In this document: piece by piece, positions 28,607 through 37,578 of the stretch | Layout of the letters: each line of letters opens with the position of its first letter | Numbering within the stretch: position 1 is the stretch's first letter | From: Thiohalomonas denitrificans | GTDB lineage: Bacteria; Pseudomonadota; Gammaproteobacteria; Thiohalomonadales; Thiohalomonadaceae | Assembly (NCBI RefSeq): GCF_016841685.1 | Contig: NZ_JAENYR010000015.1 | Location: 1 to 60,460, forward strand | Direction of reading: 5' to 3' | DNA: 60,460 nt | Translations under genes and position numbers: made by a program | Notes under the pieces: model-generated | The model's input: the letters and a program-made list of their open reading frames with translations, nothing else | Told to the model about the DNA's origin: nothing | The model's database searches: none

Positions 28607-29182
28607 ATGTCCTTGACCTCACACAACCCGGGGTGGTTCGGCTGGCTGCTGCCTGCGGTACCGCTGCTGCTCTTTCTGCTTCTGCAACTGACCGGCAGTG
28701 ATCTCTGGCTTTACCGGCGCGAAGCAGTACTGGAAGGCGAGTGGTGGCGCCTGCTGAGTGCCCATTTCGCCCATTTGGGTTGGCCACATCTGCTGTTGAA
28801 CAGTGTGGGAGTGGTGATCGCCTGGCGTCTTTTCGAACCCTGGTGGCGCCCCGCCATCTGGTTCGCCGCTTTGCTGTGGTGCTCTCTCGCCACCGCATTG
28901 GCCCTGCTCTGGCTCAGCCCGGAGCTGGCCTGGTATGGCGGCTTTTCCGGGGTTCTGCACGGGATGTTTGTGTTTGGCGCCGCTATGGCGCTAATTGAGG
29001 ATCACGACGGACTGGCCGGTTTTGTGCTGCTGCTGTTGACGGCAAAGGTGCTTTGGGAGCAGTGGTTCGGAGGCTCCGACGCCCTCACTGCCGAGTTGAT
29101 CGGGGCCGCCGTGGTCGTGGATGCGCACTTCTACGGCGCCCTGGCCGGACTCCTGCCTGTCCCGTTCATTCACCGTCGATGA
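28607..29182 (+). CDS. Rhombosortase (rhomboid-family protease)
   Basis: 191 residues from the ATG at 28607; the longer reading from 28445 is rejected as poor. It is a polytopic rhomboid protease with the catalytic Ser in GGFSGVLHG and the catalytic His in VVDAHFYGALAG. The SAHFAHLGWPHLLLNSVGV segment is the rhomboid HxxHxxxN part. The short six-helix form and the association fit rhombosortase, which cleaves GlyGly-CTERM tails of type II secreted proteins at the inner membrane. The neighbour is a gsp block. No GlyGly-CTERM protein was seen in the window. Confidence 0.85.
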   Translation: MSLTSHNPGWFGWLLPAVPLLLFLLLQLTGSDLWLYRREAVLEGEWWRLLSAHFAHLGWPHLLLNSVGVVIAWRLFEPWWRPAIWFAALLWCSLATALALLWLSPELAWYGGFSGVLHGMFVFGAAMALIEDHDGLAGFVLLLLTAKVLWEQWFGGSDALTAELIGAAVVVDAHFYGALAGLLPVPFIHRR

Positions 29183-29217
29183 CCAGCACAGCCCTTGTAG
29201 GCCGTAGGCCGTTTTCA

Positions 29218-29640
29218 TTGCGAGCCGTACCCCCTGCTGCGCAGACCCGAATCAGTGACGAACCTTTAGCCGTCATTGCGAGGAGCCTCAGCGACGCGGC
29301 AATCTGGTACTTGGCACTTCGAGATAGCTTCGTCGCTGAGGCTCCTCGCTATGACAAGAGGGAAGTTCGTCATTCGGGCGGGTGCAGCAGGGGCTACGGT
29401 TCCCAATGACGGCTAAGAGTTCGTCATCGATTCGGGGCCGCGCAGCGGCGGTTCCACTCCTGATGAACTTGCCCCGTTGTCATTACGAGGAGCCTCAGCG
29501 ACGAAGTAATCTCCCGCTCCCAAAACCCCAGATTGCCGCGTCGCCGAGGCTCCTCGCAATGACAGGTAAACGTTTGTCACTGATTCGGGGTGCGAAGCGG
29601 CAGGTACGGCTCGTAATGACAGCTCCGTAGGGCGGATTAG
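29218..29640. repeat. Second extragenic repeat cluster
   Basis: Same repeat family as 1-402 but partly in inverted order. The block 29479-29564 matches 245-330 almost completely. Units with CATTGCGAGGAGCCTCAGCG and its complement (29275-29355) form a long hairpin. No coding frame is credible. Between the rhombosortase and trmB. Confidence 0.8.
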
Positions 29641-29772
29641 GCGCGCCCCGTGCGTGGATGGAGCGATTTCCTACCCGCGCCGCATCCGCCATTCCGACCT
29701 GGATGAAGGCAGATTGTCGGGGCCTGGATGGTCAAACACGACGGCCTGAAGGCCGTCCTACGGGGTGTGACG

Positions 29773-30462
29773 TCATGTTCGTTTAAAGACGAGGTCCCAG
29801 ACGCCGTGGCCGAGCCGTTCGCCGCGGCGCTCGAACTTGGTCTTCGGTCGATAGTCGGGGCAGGGAACGAAATCACCGCCGGGGGAGGTGTTTGTGAAGC
29901 CCTCGGCGGCACTCATCACCTCCAGCATCTGCTCGGCGTAGTCCTCCCAATCGGTGGCCATATGGAAGAAGCCGCCCGGCTCCAGTTTACGTCGGACCAG
30001 CTGGACGAAAGCCGGCTGGAGAATGCGGCGTTTGTGGTGGCGTTTTTTGTGCCACGGATCCGGAAAGAACAGCAGCAGGCCGTGCAGCGAAGCGTCCGGG
30101 ATCTGCCGCTCCAGGATCTCGACGGCGTCCTCGCTCATCACCCGCACGTTGGCGATGTGCTCCGCCTCCAGCTGCTGCAGCAGCCGTCCGACCCCCGGCC
30201 GGTGGACCTCGATGCCCAGATAATCGTTTTCGGGATGGGAGGCGGCCATGGCCGCCAGGCTTTCGCCGTTACCGAAACCAATTTCGATGATGTGCGGGGC
30301 GTGCCGCCCGAATACGGCGTCGAAATCAATCAGCGATCCGTCGGCTTCGATGCCGTACCGCGGCCAGAGCGTGTCGAAGGCACGCTGCTGCCCGGGCGTA
30401 AACCGTCCCTCGCGGCGTACGAACGAACGGATACGGCGGTGATGTGCGTCTTTTTCGGTCAC
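29773..30462 (-). CDS. trmB: tRNA (guanine-N7)-methyltransferase TrmB
   Basis: 229 residues from the GTG at 30462. A GTG nine codons upstream (30489) lies inside an extragenic repeat and is unlikely. TrmB methylates G46 in the variable loop of tRNAs using SAM. The SAM site IEIGFGNGESLAAMA, LGIEVHRPGVGRLL, the FPDPWHKKRHHKRRI active-site region and the TDWEDYAEQML segment are intact. It follows thiS-thiG in the usual order. Confidence 0.95.
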   Translation of the reverse strand: MTEKDAHHRRIRSFVRREGRFTPGQQRAFDTLWPRYGIEADGSLIDFDAVFGRHAPHIIEIGFGNGESLAAMAASHPENDYLGIEVHRPGVGRLLQQLEAEHIANVRVMSEDAVEILERQIPDASLHGLLLFFPDPWHKKRHHKRRILQPAFVQLVRRKLEPGGFFHMATDWEDYAEQMLEVMSAAEGFTNTSPGGDFVPCPDYRPKTKFERRGERLGHGVWDLVFKRT

Positions 30463-30474
30463 GGTGGGTTTATC

Positions 30475-30541
30475 AACCACAGAGTACACAGAGGCTTAAA
30501 AAGACAGATCTTCCTCTGTCACCTCTGTGGTCTCTGTGGTT
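30475..30541. repeat. CACAGAG inverted repeat
   Basis: 20-bp arms (30475-30494 and 30522-30541) of AACCACAGAG type pair with two mismatches around a 27-bp middle. This resembles a widely dispersed extragenic repeat built from ACCACAGAG words. It lies between thiG and trmB. Confidence 0.7.
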
Positions 30542-30556
30542 AAGCACCTTTTGCCC

Positions 30557-31348
30557 TTAGAAAAAGGTGCCTTCCAGCGGACTGGAGGCGCTGGCGTAGC
30601 GCTTGCGCGGCATGCGTCCGGCCCGGTACGCCTCGCGTCCGGCCTCGATCGCCTTTTTCATGGCCGAAGCCATCAGCACCGGATCTTTCGCTGCGGCGAT
30701 GGCGGTGTTCATCAGTACGCCGTCACAACCCATTTCCATCGCGATGGCGGCATCGGAGGCGGTGCCCACACCGGCATCCACCAGGATGGGAACATTAGCG
30801 TTTTCGACGATCTCGATGATGTTGTAGCGGTTCTGGATGCCCAGTCCGGAGCCGATGGGGGCCGCCAGCGGCATGACCGCCACGCAGCCCATCTCTTCCA
30901 GACGCTTGGCGATGATCGGGTCATCGGAGGTGTAAACCATCACCTGGAAGCCGTCCTTGATAAGGGTTTCGGCTGCCTCGAGCGTGGCGGTGACGTCGGG
31001 ATAGAGGGTCTTTTCATCCCCCAGCACTTCCAGTTTGACCAGGTTGTGCCCGTCCAGCAGCTCCCGCGCCAGTTTGCAGGTGCGAACCGCATCTTCCGCG
31101 GTGAAACAGCCGGCGGTATTGGGGAGGATGGTGTACCGGTCGGGTGGCAGCACCTCGAGAAGATTGGGCTCATCCGGGTTCTGGCCGATGTTGCTGCGGC
31201 GAATGGCGATGGTGACGATCTCCGCACCGGCCGCCTCTGTGGCCGCTCGGGTCTCTTCCAGATCCTTGTACTTGCCGGTACCCGTCAGCAAGCGGGACTG
31301 GTATTCGGTGCCGGCGATCACCAGCGGATCGTTCTGCATGTTGGGCAT
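30557..31348 (-). CDS. thiG: Thiazole synthase ThiG
   Basis: 263 residues. ThiG makes the thiazole phosphate of thiamine from deoxyxylulose-5-phosphate, dehydroglycine and ThiS-thiocarboxylate. Clear family parts: [19 protein letters not shown], the Schiff-base Lys in [34 protein letters not shown] and [12 protein letters not shown]. It follows thiS with trmB behind. I see no TPP riboswitch upstream of thiS. Confidence 0.97.
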   Translation of the reverse strand: MPNMQNDPLVIAGTEYQSRLLTGTGKYKDLEETRAATEAAGAEIVTIAIRRSNIGQNPDEPNLLEVLPPDRYTILPNTAGCFTAEDAVRTCKLARELLDGHNLVKLEVLGDEKTLYPDVTATLEAAETLIKDGFQVMVYTSDDPIIAKRLEEMGCVAVMPLAAPIGSGLGIQNRYNIIEIVENANVPILVDAGVGTASDAAIAMEMGCDGVLMNTAIAAAKDPVLMASAMKKAIEAGREAYRAGRMPRKRYASASSPLEGTFF

Positions 31349-31408
31349 GGGGCTGCTTCCTGAATGCGGTGGGCGTGTGCCCGGAAAAGGCTGATTATAA
31401 CGCGAGTG

Positions 31409-31609
31409 CTATCCGCCGCCGATGGCGTGGACCAATTCGACCCGATCTCCGTCGTCGAAGACGTGTCGCTCATAGTCGCTTCGGGGAACGATTTCGCGAT
31501 TGACTTCCATCGCGATCCGCCGCCCCGAGAGGCCGAGCTCCTCCACCAGCCGGGCTGCCGTGTAGCCTTCGGTGACCTGGCGGGATTCGCCGTTTACGAT
31601 GATTTCCAT
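31409..31609 (-). CDS. thiS: Sulfur carrier protein ThiS
   Basis: 66 residues with a ubiquitin-like fold and the diagnostic C-terminal GG (HAIGGG, adenylated and thiocarboxylated at the last Gly). The start MEIIVNGES and the AMEVNREIVPRSDY stretch are typical. ThiS donates sulfur to ThiG. The gene is first in the thiS-thiG unit. Confidence 0.95.
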   Translation of the reverse strand: MEIIVNGESRQVTEGYTAARLVEELGLSGRRIAMEVNREIVPRSDYERHVFDDGDRVELVHAIGGG

Positions 31610-31784
31610 GGCGGCAAAGCCTAGCGGCAGGCAGATCCGCCGTCAAACCCCTTTCGCGGGCAGCGGCATGTCCGGGAACGAGGTACCCTCAGAGGTAGAA
31701 CGGTAAATATACGCCGGGCCTACCCCTCTTCTTGGAAGCCCCGGATCGAAGTGCTATTATCGGCGGGCCGATAATCCGGCCACG

Positions 31785-31858
31785 GCGGGTGTAGTTCAAT
31801 GGTAGAACGGGAGCTTCCCAAGCTCTTAATGTGGGTTCGATTCCCATCACCCGCTCCA
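31785..31858 (+). tRNA. tRNA-Gly(CCC)
   Basis: 74 nt with CCA encoded. The acceptor stem GCGGGTG pairs with CACCCGC. The D-loop has TTCAATGG, the anticodon loop TTCCCAA with anticodon CCC, and the T-loop GGTTCGATTCC. It closely resembles E. coli glyU. Confidence 0.95.
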
Positions 31859-32032
31859 TCCCTAATGCCGGTACGAGGTGCGAGATACGAAGCCCCGAGG
31901 GCAGCTCGTCCCCTCTCTCTTCGCAGTCCCACAGATTTGTGCTCTTGCCTCGCAGGTAGCCGTACACCTGCTGCATAGTTTCCGCTATGCGTTTACTATC
32001 CTTTTAGATGCCCTTAGAAGGACCCAAACTAT

Positions 32033-34378
32033 ATGCGACGCGTACTCAAATGGCTGGCCATTCTCGCCGGCGCACTTGTCCTGCTGCTGATCATCGCGAT
32101 CATCGTTGTGCCCCTCTATGTCGATCCGAATGACTATCGGGACCAAATTGGCAATGTCGTTGAGCGGCAGACCGGGCGCGAACTGACCATCGGCGGCGAC
32201 ATTGAGCTGTCGCTATTTCCCTGGGTTGGCGTCGAAATTCACCAGGTGCGCCTTGGCAATGCGGAGGGTTTCGGCCCGGATCCCTTTGCGAGCGTCGAAA
32301 AGGCGGAGGTCCGGGTCAAGCTGCTGCCGCTGCTTCGGCAGCAGGTGGAGATGGATACGGCCGTTCTGGACGGGCTGCGGCTCAGCCTGGCCCGTGATGC
32401 GCAGGGCCGGACCAACTGGGATGACCTGATCGCCGAGGCCGCGGAAAAGCCTGAAGAGGAACCCGCCGATCAGCGCGGGGGGCAGCCGCTGGCCGGACTG
32501 GCCATCGGCGGCCTTGCGGTGAGTGACGCTCGGGTTGTTTGGGACGACGCGATGACCGGTCGCCAGGTGGAGGTGGCCCCCTTCAATCTGGAGAGCGGCG
32601 CCATCGAGCCGGGTGAATCCTTTCCCCTGGAATTCCGTTTCACCGTGAAATCCAACCAGCCGCAGCTGAGCGGGGAGGTGGCATTCGAGGCACAACTGAT
32701 GCTCAACCCCGACACCGGCCTGTATAGCGCGGACGATGCCCGGCTGGAAACCGACCTGCAAAGCCCGCTGTTTCCGAACGACCGTTTGCAGGCCACGCTC
32801 GCCAGCACGCTGTCGGCCAATCTCAATGAACAGACCGCCCGACTCGAACGGTTGCGCCTGAGCGCCTATGGTGCGGAGTTGAATGGTGAGGCCGAGGCAT
32901 CGCGCATCCTTGAACTGCCGGATGCCCGCGGCACCATCCGTGTAGCCACGGAGGATGCGGAGGCACTGGCGACGCTCCTAGCAGGTTTCGGCCTGGAGGC
33001 GAAGCCGGCGGCGCTGAAGGATGCCTCCATGGAGGGGCAATTTGAAACCTCACTCTCCGATGGCACGGCAACTCTCGAAGCACTGTCGATCAATGTCCTG
33101 GGGCTTTCGGCAACGCTGCAGGCGACGGCGAACAACCTCCTCGACGAGCCCGTTGCGTCCGGCCAGCTGGAGATCGAGCCGTTCGTACCCTCTGAAGTGG
33201 TCGAGGGACTCGGTATCGAATTGCCGCAACCCTCCGACCCGAGCGTACTCAGCAAGGCCGCGCTGACCACCCGCTTCGAGGCGGGTGGGGACCGCATCTC
33301 GCTGGCCGATCTCAAGGCCCAGCTGGACGACACCAACCTCACCGGCTCGGCCTCTTTCGGTCAGCCAGCCGCGCCCGTGATTCGCTTCGACTTGCTCGTC
33401 GATGCCATTGATGTCGACCGCTATCTTCCCCCTCCCGAGGAGGAGGAAAGCCGTCAGCCGGCCACCCCGGCTGGTGCGGCTGCGGCCGGCGCCGCTCAGC
33501 TGCCGGTGGAGACCCTACGTTCGATGAACATCGACGGCACGGTCCGGGTAGGCCAGCTTCAGGCCGCCAATCTTCGCTCCGACGACATCCGCGTGACCAT
33601 GCGGGCCGAAAAAGGCCTGTTCCGCGCCCACCCCGCAAGTGCCAAGCTCTATGGCGGTACCTACCAGGGCAACGTGGTCTTTGACGTCCGCGAAGAGGTG
33701 CCGCGTCTCGGTATGGATGAGCGCCTGGACGGCGTCCAGGCGGGCCCGCTGCTGGAAGATATGATGGGTGAGGCCCATGTGACCGGCACTGCTTCGGTCA
33801 GCGCCAAGCTGAGTGCGCGCGGGCTGGAGCAGGAGAGTGTCCGTCGCACACTCAACGGCAACGCTGCCTTCGAGTTCCGGGACGGTACGGTCAAGGGCAT
33901 CAATATCGCCCATCTGATCCGCACGGCGCTGGCCAAATACCAGGGCAGGCCGGCACCGGAAGAGGAGGCGCAGGAGACCGACTTCGCCCTGCTGCAGGGC
34001 ACCTTCAACATCAAGGATGGACTGGTTAGCAATCAGGACCTGAATGCCAAATCGCCCCTGCTGCGGATCGATGGTCAGGGGACGGCGAATCTGGTCTCCG
34101 AAAAGCTGGATTACCGCGTGCGTACCGCCATCGTCGGGTCGCTTGAGGGGCAGAAGGGAAAAGAGCTCGAGGAGTTGAAAGGCGTGACCATACCGCTTCG
34201 GATCACCGGTACCTTCCAGGACCCGAAATTCCGCGTGGATGTGGAATCCGTATTGAAAGAAAGGGTTGAAAAGGAAGTGGAAGAGCGGGTCGAAGAGGAG
34301 AAGGGCAAGCTGCGCGAAGAGCTCGAAGAGAAGCTTGAAGATAAGCTCAAGGGCCGCCTGGAAGGGCTCTTCCGCTAG
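32033..34378 (+). CDS. AsmA family protein
   Basis: 781 residues with one N-terminal helix (about 8-30) anchoring a large periplasmic body; AsmA-like proteins bridge inner and outer membranes and are thought to move phospholipids. The start (WLAILAGALVLLLIIAIIVVPLYVDPNDYRD) and the GREL-x-GDIELSLFPW segment are family marks. The C-terminal AsmA repeat spans about 520-730, and a highly charged Glu/Lys/Arg tail (~740-781) looks helical. The ATG has an AGAAGGA site. mutY starts 9 nt after the stop. Confidence 0.9.
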   Translation: MRRVLKWLAILAGALVLLLIIAIIVVPLYVDPNDYRDQIGNVVERQTGRELTIGGDIELSLFPWVGVEIHQVRLGNAEGFGPDPFASVEKAEVRVKLLPLLRQQVEMDTAVLDGLRLSLARDAQGRTNWDDLIAEAAEKPEEEPADQRGGQPLAGLAIGGLAVSDARVVWDDAMTGRQVEVAPFNLESGAIEPGESFPLEFRFTVKSNQPQLSGEVAFEAQLMLNPDTGLYSADDARLETDLQSPLFPNDRLQATLASTLSANLNEQTARLERLRLSAYGAELNGEAEASRILELPDARGTIRVATEDAEALATLLAGFGLEAKPAALKDASMEGQFETSLSDGTATLEALSINVLGLSATLQATANNLLDEPVASGQLEIEPFVPSEVVEGLGIELPQPSDPSVLSKAALTTRFEAGGDRISLADLKAQLDDTNLTGSASFGQPAAPVIRFDLLVDAIDVDRYLPPPEEEESRQPATPAGAAAAGAAQLPVETLRSMNIDGTVRVGQLQAANLRSDDIRVTMRAEKGLFRAHPASAKLYGGTYQGNVVFDVREEVPRLGMDERLDGVQAGPLLEDMMGEAHVTGTASVSAKLSARGLEQESVRRTLNGNAAFEFRDGTVKGINIAHLIRTALAKYQGRPAPEEEAQETDFALLQGTFNIKDGLVSNQDLNAKSPLLRIDGQGTANLVSEKLDYRVRTAIVGSLEGQKGKELEELKGVTIPLRITGTFQDPKFRVDVESVLKERVEKEVEERVEEEKGKLREELEEKLEDKLKGRLEGLFR

Positions 34379-34387
34379 CCCTGTCAC

Positions 34388-35437
34388 ATGGATGCGTTTG
34401 CGCGGCGACTGCTCGCCTGGTTTGACCAGTATGGGCGCACGGACCTGCCCTGGCAGCGGGAGCGTACGCCCTACCGGGTCTGGGTGTCGGAGATCATGCT
34501 CCAGCAGACCCGGGTCGCAACGGTGATCCCCTATTTCGAGCGGTTTACCGAACGGTTTCCGACCCTCGCTCAACTCGCCGAGGCTGAGCCAGACGAGGTA
34601 CTCGCCTTCTGGAGTGGTCTGGGTTACTACAGCCGTGCCCGTAACCTGCACTCGGCTGCACGGCAGGTGGCCGCCGGGTGGCAGGGGGAGCTGCCGGAGC
34701 GCATCGATGACCTGATGGCGCTTCCCGGCATCGGGCGCTCCACGGCCGGCGCGATCCTCGCCCAGTCCCTGGGCCAGCGCCAGCCGATCCTGGATGGCAA
34801 CGCCAAGCGGGTGTTGGCCCGGTATCACGCGGTCGACGGCTGGCCAGGGCGCACGGCCGTTCAGCGCCAGCTCTGGGAGTGGGCGGAAACCCACACCCCC
34901 CATAGCCGGATCGCCGACTATACACAGGCCATCATGGATCTGGGGGCGACCCTCTGCACACGCGGACGGCCGGACTGCGAAGCCTGCCCGCTTGGCTCCG
35001 ATTGCCAGGCCCGGCAGGCCGGAACCCAGGCCCGTTATCCTGAACCCAAGCCGCGCAAGACCCTGCCGCTTCGTAACACCACAATGCTGATCGCGCAGGA
35101 TGCAAACGGCCGTCTGCTGCTCTGGCGGCGACCGCCGACCGGGATTTGGGGCGGCCTCTGGAGTCTCCCGGAGCACGATCCCGACGAATCCCTGTTTGAT
35201 TGGTGCCGCGAATCGCTCGGGCTCAAGGTTTCCGAGCCGACCGCCGGCCCGGAGATCACCCATACGTTCAGTCACTTTCGATTGACTATCAGCACGGTGC
35301 TCTGTCGCGCCAAAACCGCAACCGAAGTGAAGGACAGGGGTGATTTCAGCTGGGACCTGCCGGAGGAGCTGTTTCAGCGCGGGCTGCCGGCGCCGGTTCG
35401 CCGCCTCCTGGAGGCAGTGACTGAACCCGTTGGCTAA
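34388..35437 (+). CDS. mutY: Adenine DNA glycosylase MutY
   Basis: 349 residues. MutY removes adenine mispaired with 8-oxoguanine. The catalytic Glu lies in SEIMLQQTRV, the helix-hairpin-helix in LPGIGRSTAGAI, the catalytic Asp in ILDGNAKRV, and the [4Fe-4S] cluster Cys are spaced C-x6-C-x2-C-x5-C (CTRGRPDC, CEAC, CPLGSDC). The C-terminal NUDIX-like 8-oxoG domain is present. mutY-yggX order is preserved but 559 bp of repeats separate them here. Confidence 0.97.
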   Translation: MDAFARRLLAWFDQYGRTDLPWQRERTPYRVWVSEIMLQQTRVATVIPYFERFTERFPTLAQLAEAEPDEVLAFWSGLGYYSRARNLHSAARQVAAGWQGELPERIDDLMALPGIGRSTAGAILAQSLGQRQPILDGNAKRVLARYHAVDGWPGRTAVQRQLWEWAETHTPHSRIADYTQAIMDLGATLCTRGRPDCEACPLGSDCQARQAGTQARYPEPKPRKTLPLRNTTMLIAQDANGRLLLWRRPPTGIWGGLWSLPEHDPDESLFDWCRESLGLKVSEPTAGPEITHTFSHFRLTISTVLCRAKTATEVKDRGDFSWDLPEELFQRGLPAPVRRLLEAVTEPVG

Positions 35438-35464
35438 CGACAAGATGTTGACGCATCGTGATCT

Positions 35465-35530
35465 GGCAGGCTGTTGAAAAACTCCCTCTCCAACAGGAAG
35501 AAGGAACGAAACCCTTTTCAACAGCCTGCC
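35465..35530. repeat. Perfect 16-bp inverted repeat element
   Basis: GGCAGGCTGTTGAAAA at 35465-35480 is exactly complementary to 35515-35530. Total size is 66 bp, with a short middle. Such ends (GGCTGTTGAAAA) resemble termini of insertion sequences. It could be a tiny MITE or a strong hairpin 28 nt behind the mutY stop. Confidence 0.65.
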
Positions 35531-35534
35531 CGGG

Positions 35535-35643
35535 GCCTAAATAGCTGTGCCGAAATGGTCACCACTTTGATCCCTTCTCTCTTCAGGGAGAAAGTTAGGA
35601 TGAGGGGGAGTGATGAACACGATTTCAAAACAGCTATTTAGGC
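35535..35643. repeat. MITE-like element with 14-bp terminal inverted repeats
   Basis: GCCTAAATAGCTGT at 35535-35548 is exactly complementary to 35630-35643. The element is 109 bp, contains no gene and abuts the previous inverted repeat by 4 bp. Its compact size and perfect ends fit a miniature non-autonomous transposable element. Confidence 0.65.
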
Positions 35644-35728
35644 GAGGGCAGTGCAACTCCCCGATATCCATTACGCTATGATTACATGCTTGTGCAAAGA
35701 CTTGTACCCGCTTTCTTAGATCTATGGC

Positions 35729-35859
35729 GTAACTGCTCGCCCGGTTGATCATGCGCGGCATAGGAGATTCGTCATCCCCGCGGAGGCGGGGATCCAGTTG
35801 AGCCATGCCGCTGCTCTCTGGATTCCCGCCGCGGGAATGACGGGGGAGTGAGCAGTTAC
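35729..35859 (-). repeat. GTAACTGCTC-ended repeat, copy A (inverted)
   Basis: 131 bp beginning GTAACTGCTC and ending GAGCAGTTAC. It is the inverse of the copies at 59522-59657 and 60304-60460, sharing the TGGATTCCCGCC / GGCGGGGATCCA blocks, the CATGGCT-like centre and both ends. Probably a MITE-like element family. It lies in the mutY-yggX gap. Confidence 0.8.
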
Positions 35860-35995
35860 TGTATGGCCGTTAATTGGACGAGAAACCCGTAATCGCCGTG
35901 GAATCCAGCCCTGAGGTCTGGTATAAAACCCTACTGTTTCAATCAACTTGGATCGGCCGACTGCCGGCCTCATCCCTATCGAAATGGAGTGAACG

Positions 35996-36268
35996 ATGAC
36001 TCGAATGGTGCACTGCGTAAAACTAAATAAAGAGGCTGAAGGACTCGACCGTCCCACATACCCGGGGGACCTGGGCAAACGCATCTATGAGAACGTCTCG
36101 AAAGAGGCGTGGCAGATGTGGCTTCAGCAGCAGACCATGTTGATCAACGAATACCGTCTCTCGCCGATGAATCCAAAGCACCGCGAAATGCTGGAAAAAG
36201 AGATGGAGCGTTTCTTCTTCGGCGAAGGCAGCAGTACACCCGAAGGCTACGTCCCGCCGGAAAAGTAA
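35996..36268 (+). CDS. yggX: Fe(II) trafficking / oxidative-damage protein YggX
   Basis: 90 residues. YggX is a small cytosolic protein that protects Fe-S clusters. The start [41 protein letters not shown] and MNPKHREML all match the family. It lies behind mutY, as in E. coli, and just before tRNA-Phe. Confidence 0.95.
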   Translation: MTRMVHCVKLNKEAEGLDRPTYPGDLGKRIYENVSKEAWQMWLQQQTMLINEYRLSPMNPKHREMLEKEMERFFFGEGSSTPEGYVPPEK

Positions 36269-36313
36269 CCATCTTGACTTCGAGGCCGAGACCCGCTTAA
36301 ATACCCGCCCTTC

Positions 36314-36389
36314 GGCCAGGTAGCTCAGTCGGTAGAGCAGGGGATTGAAAATCCCCGTGTCGGCGGTTCGATTCCGTCCCTGGCCACCA
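36314..36389 (+). tRNA. tRNA-Phe(GAA)
   Basis: 76 nt with CCA encoded. Acceptor GGCCAGG pairs with CCTGGCC; anticodon loop TTGAAAA gives GAA; T-loop GGTTCGATTCC. Its last 45 bases (36345-36389) are duplicated exactly at 44761-44805 and imperfectly at 53660-53704, so this gene is the chromosomal attachment site of the accessory region. Confidence 0.96.
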
Positions 36390-36759
36390 TCTTTTTTCCT
36401 TGCTTTTCTGGGGCTTAGACCCGACTCACCCTGATGCGGCGAGCCCCTGAGCAAGGGACCTCCGGTCCCTCTCCGGTGCGACTGAACTTCTCCTTTCCCT
36501 ACCTGGACTAACATACCCGACGGACCAGCGCCCAAGAGTTCCGGTACCGCTCTGGTGTACTCACAGCGTCCCGAAAACTATGGGTCCTCGGCAAACTCCC
36601 TTCCTTCGTGGTCCTCTACTAATCAAGTCCCGTGAGGGGGCCCGTGATCTCACTATCGAGCAATTCACTTTCAAGCATGAGTGGGGGCAATGTCCTCTAT
36701 CTCGTCAGATGCCCTCACCTTCTAGTTGGGCACTGCGGCTTGGAGTCGCTGACTGACCA
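36390..36759. other. Gap behind tRNA-Phe without a recognised gene
   Basis: 370 bp with no supported gene. The sequence from 36420 to 36700 is rich in CCTCCGGTCCCTC-type words. A GTTGGGC at 36725-36731 fits the integron core consensus GTTRRRY and could be the start site of the first cassette. Confidence 0.5.
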
Positions 36760-36990
36760 GTGGTAAGCCGTCCAGACGGAAAACGGCCACAAGCGGACAT
36801 TCCCATCGAACCCCTTGTAGGCAATATCCTACAGACATTCTGGTCTTCGCACGGCATTATCGATGTGTGCTATACGGCGCCGAACCGCATAATTGCCGAG
36901 GGAGCCCTGCTATGTGGCCACCGGCCGCATATTCCGTTGTTCCGGTCACTAGCCGCATATCAAACCTGGGCGGCTCTTGGCTGGCGCTAA
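36760..36990 (+). CDS. Possible cassette protein 0
   Basis: 76 residues from a GTG; unknown sequence. The reason to keep it is the end: its TAA (36988-36990) lies inside the R'' core of the first attC-like site, as do the stops of the next three cassette genes. There is no clear ribosome site and no recognisable domain, so it may be a chance frame. Confidence 0.3.
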   Translation: MVSRPDGKRPQADIPIEPLVGNILQTFWSSHGIIDVCYTAPNRIIAEGALLCGHRPHIPLFRSLAAYQTWAALGWR

Positions 36991-37079
36991 CTGCCTGCGC
37001 CCGTACGCTAAATCGAAATTGGCTGCGCAAGGTCTAAGTGTGTTATCCGGTGCGCAACCGCCGACATTTCGTTATAGCC
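36984..37079 (+). repeat. attC-like site 0
   Basis: Runs from R'' GGCGCTAAC (36984-36992) to R' GTTATAGCC (37071-37079). Inner complementary parts (GCGCCCG and CGGTGCGC) allow hairpin folding, though pairing is weaker than in the following sites. R' is the start core of cassette 1. Confidence 0.6.
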
Positions 37080-37091
37080 AAGGAGAGTTCA

Positions 37092-37484
37092 GTGCCTTTT
37101 GACTTGCCGGAAGAGCAGCTGGCGCGCGCAGAAAGCGAACTAGGCGCCAGGTTGCCCAGCGACTACCGTGAAGCGATGAAGATAGATAACGGTGGCGAGG
37201 CGTCAACTCAAGAAGAGGATTGGGAGTTTTACCCCATCAGAGACACCTCGGATCGAAAAAGGCTTTCTAGAACGTGTAACCATATCATCAAGGAAACCGA
37301 GTCATGCCGCGGATTCGGAAACTTCCCGGATAACGCGGTTGCCATTGCGGGTAATGGCCTCGGGGACCAAATGGTTCTCCTAAGAGAAGGAGAGTCCTTT
37401 CGAGATACAGTGTACCTGTGGTTGCATGAAACGGGAGAACTCCAAGAGTTGGCGGCTTCGTTCAGTGAAATCGAAAAGCTATAA
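37092..37484 (+). CDS. SMI1/KNR4-like protein (cassette 1)
   Basis: 130 residues from the GTG at 37092, which follows an AGGAGAG site; an upstream in-frame ATG (37038) lies inside the attC site. The sequence (FDLPEEQLARAESELGARLPSDYREAMKIDNGGEA, then GNFPDNAVAIAGNGLGDQMVLL) matches the SMI1/KNR4 (SUKH) superfamily. These proteins are often immunity proteins to toxins. The stop TAA is inside R'' of attC1. Confidence 0.82.
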   Translation: MPFDLPEEQLARAESELGARLPSDYREAMKIDNGGEASTQEEDWEFYPIRDTSDRKRLSRTCNHIIKETESCRGFGNFPDNAVAIAGNGLGDQMVLLREGESFRDTVYLWLHETGELQELAASFSEIEKL

Positions 37485-37570
37485 CAAGCCGGTGAACCCG
37501 ACGCCGGGAAACAACGCAGCGCTTCGCGGCCAGCCTAGTGGCGGCGCGGGTTACCGGCGGCGTTATGAGT
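37477..37570 (+). repeat. attC1
   Basis: R'' AGCTATAAC (37477-37485) pairs with the cassette-1 start core GTTATAGCC (8 of 9 positions), as expected for a single excisable cassette. The site ends at R' GTTATGAGT (37562-37570). The internal hairpin is GC-rich (GCCGGTGAACCCG with CGGGTTACCGGC). Confidence 0.85.
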
Positions 37571-37578
37571 CCTGATTG

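Noticed and set aside
31610-31700. TPP riboswitch upstream of thiS
   Set aside because: I looked for the conserved CUGAGA and GAUC-type parts and did not find them.
33515-35521. Long open frame (668 codons) on the minus strand opposite asmA-mutY
   Set aside because: It is the shadow of two well-supported plus-strand genes in GC-rich DNA and shows no protein-like domain.
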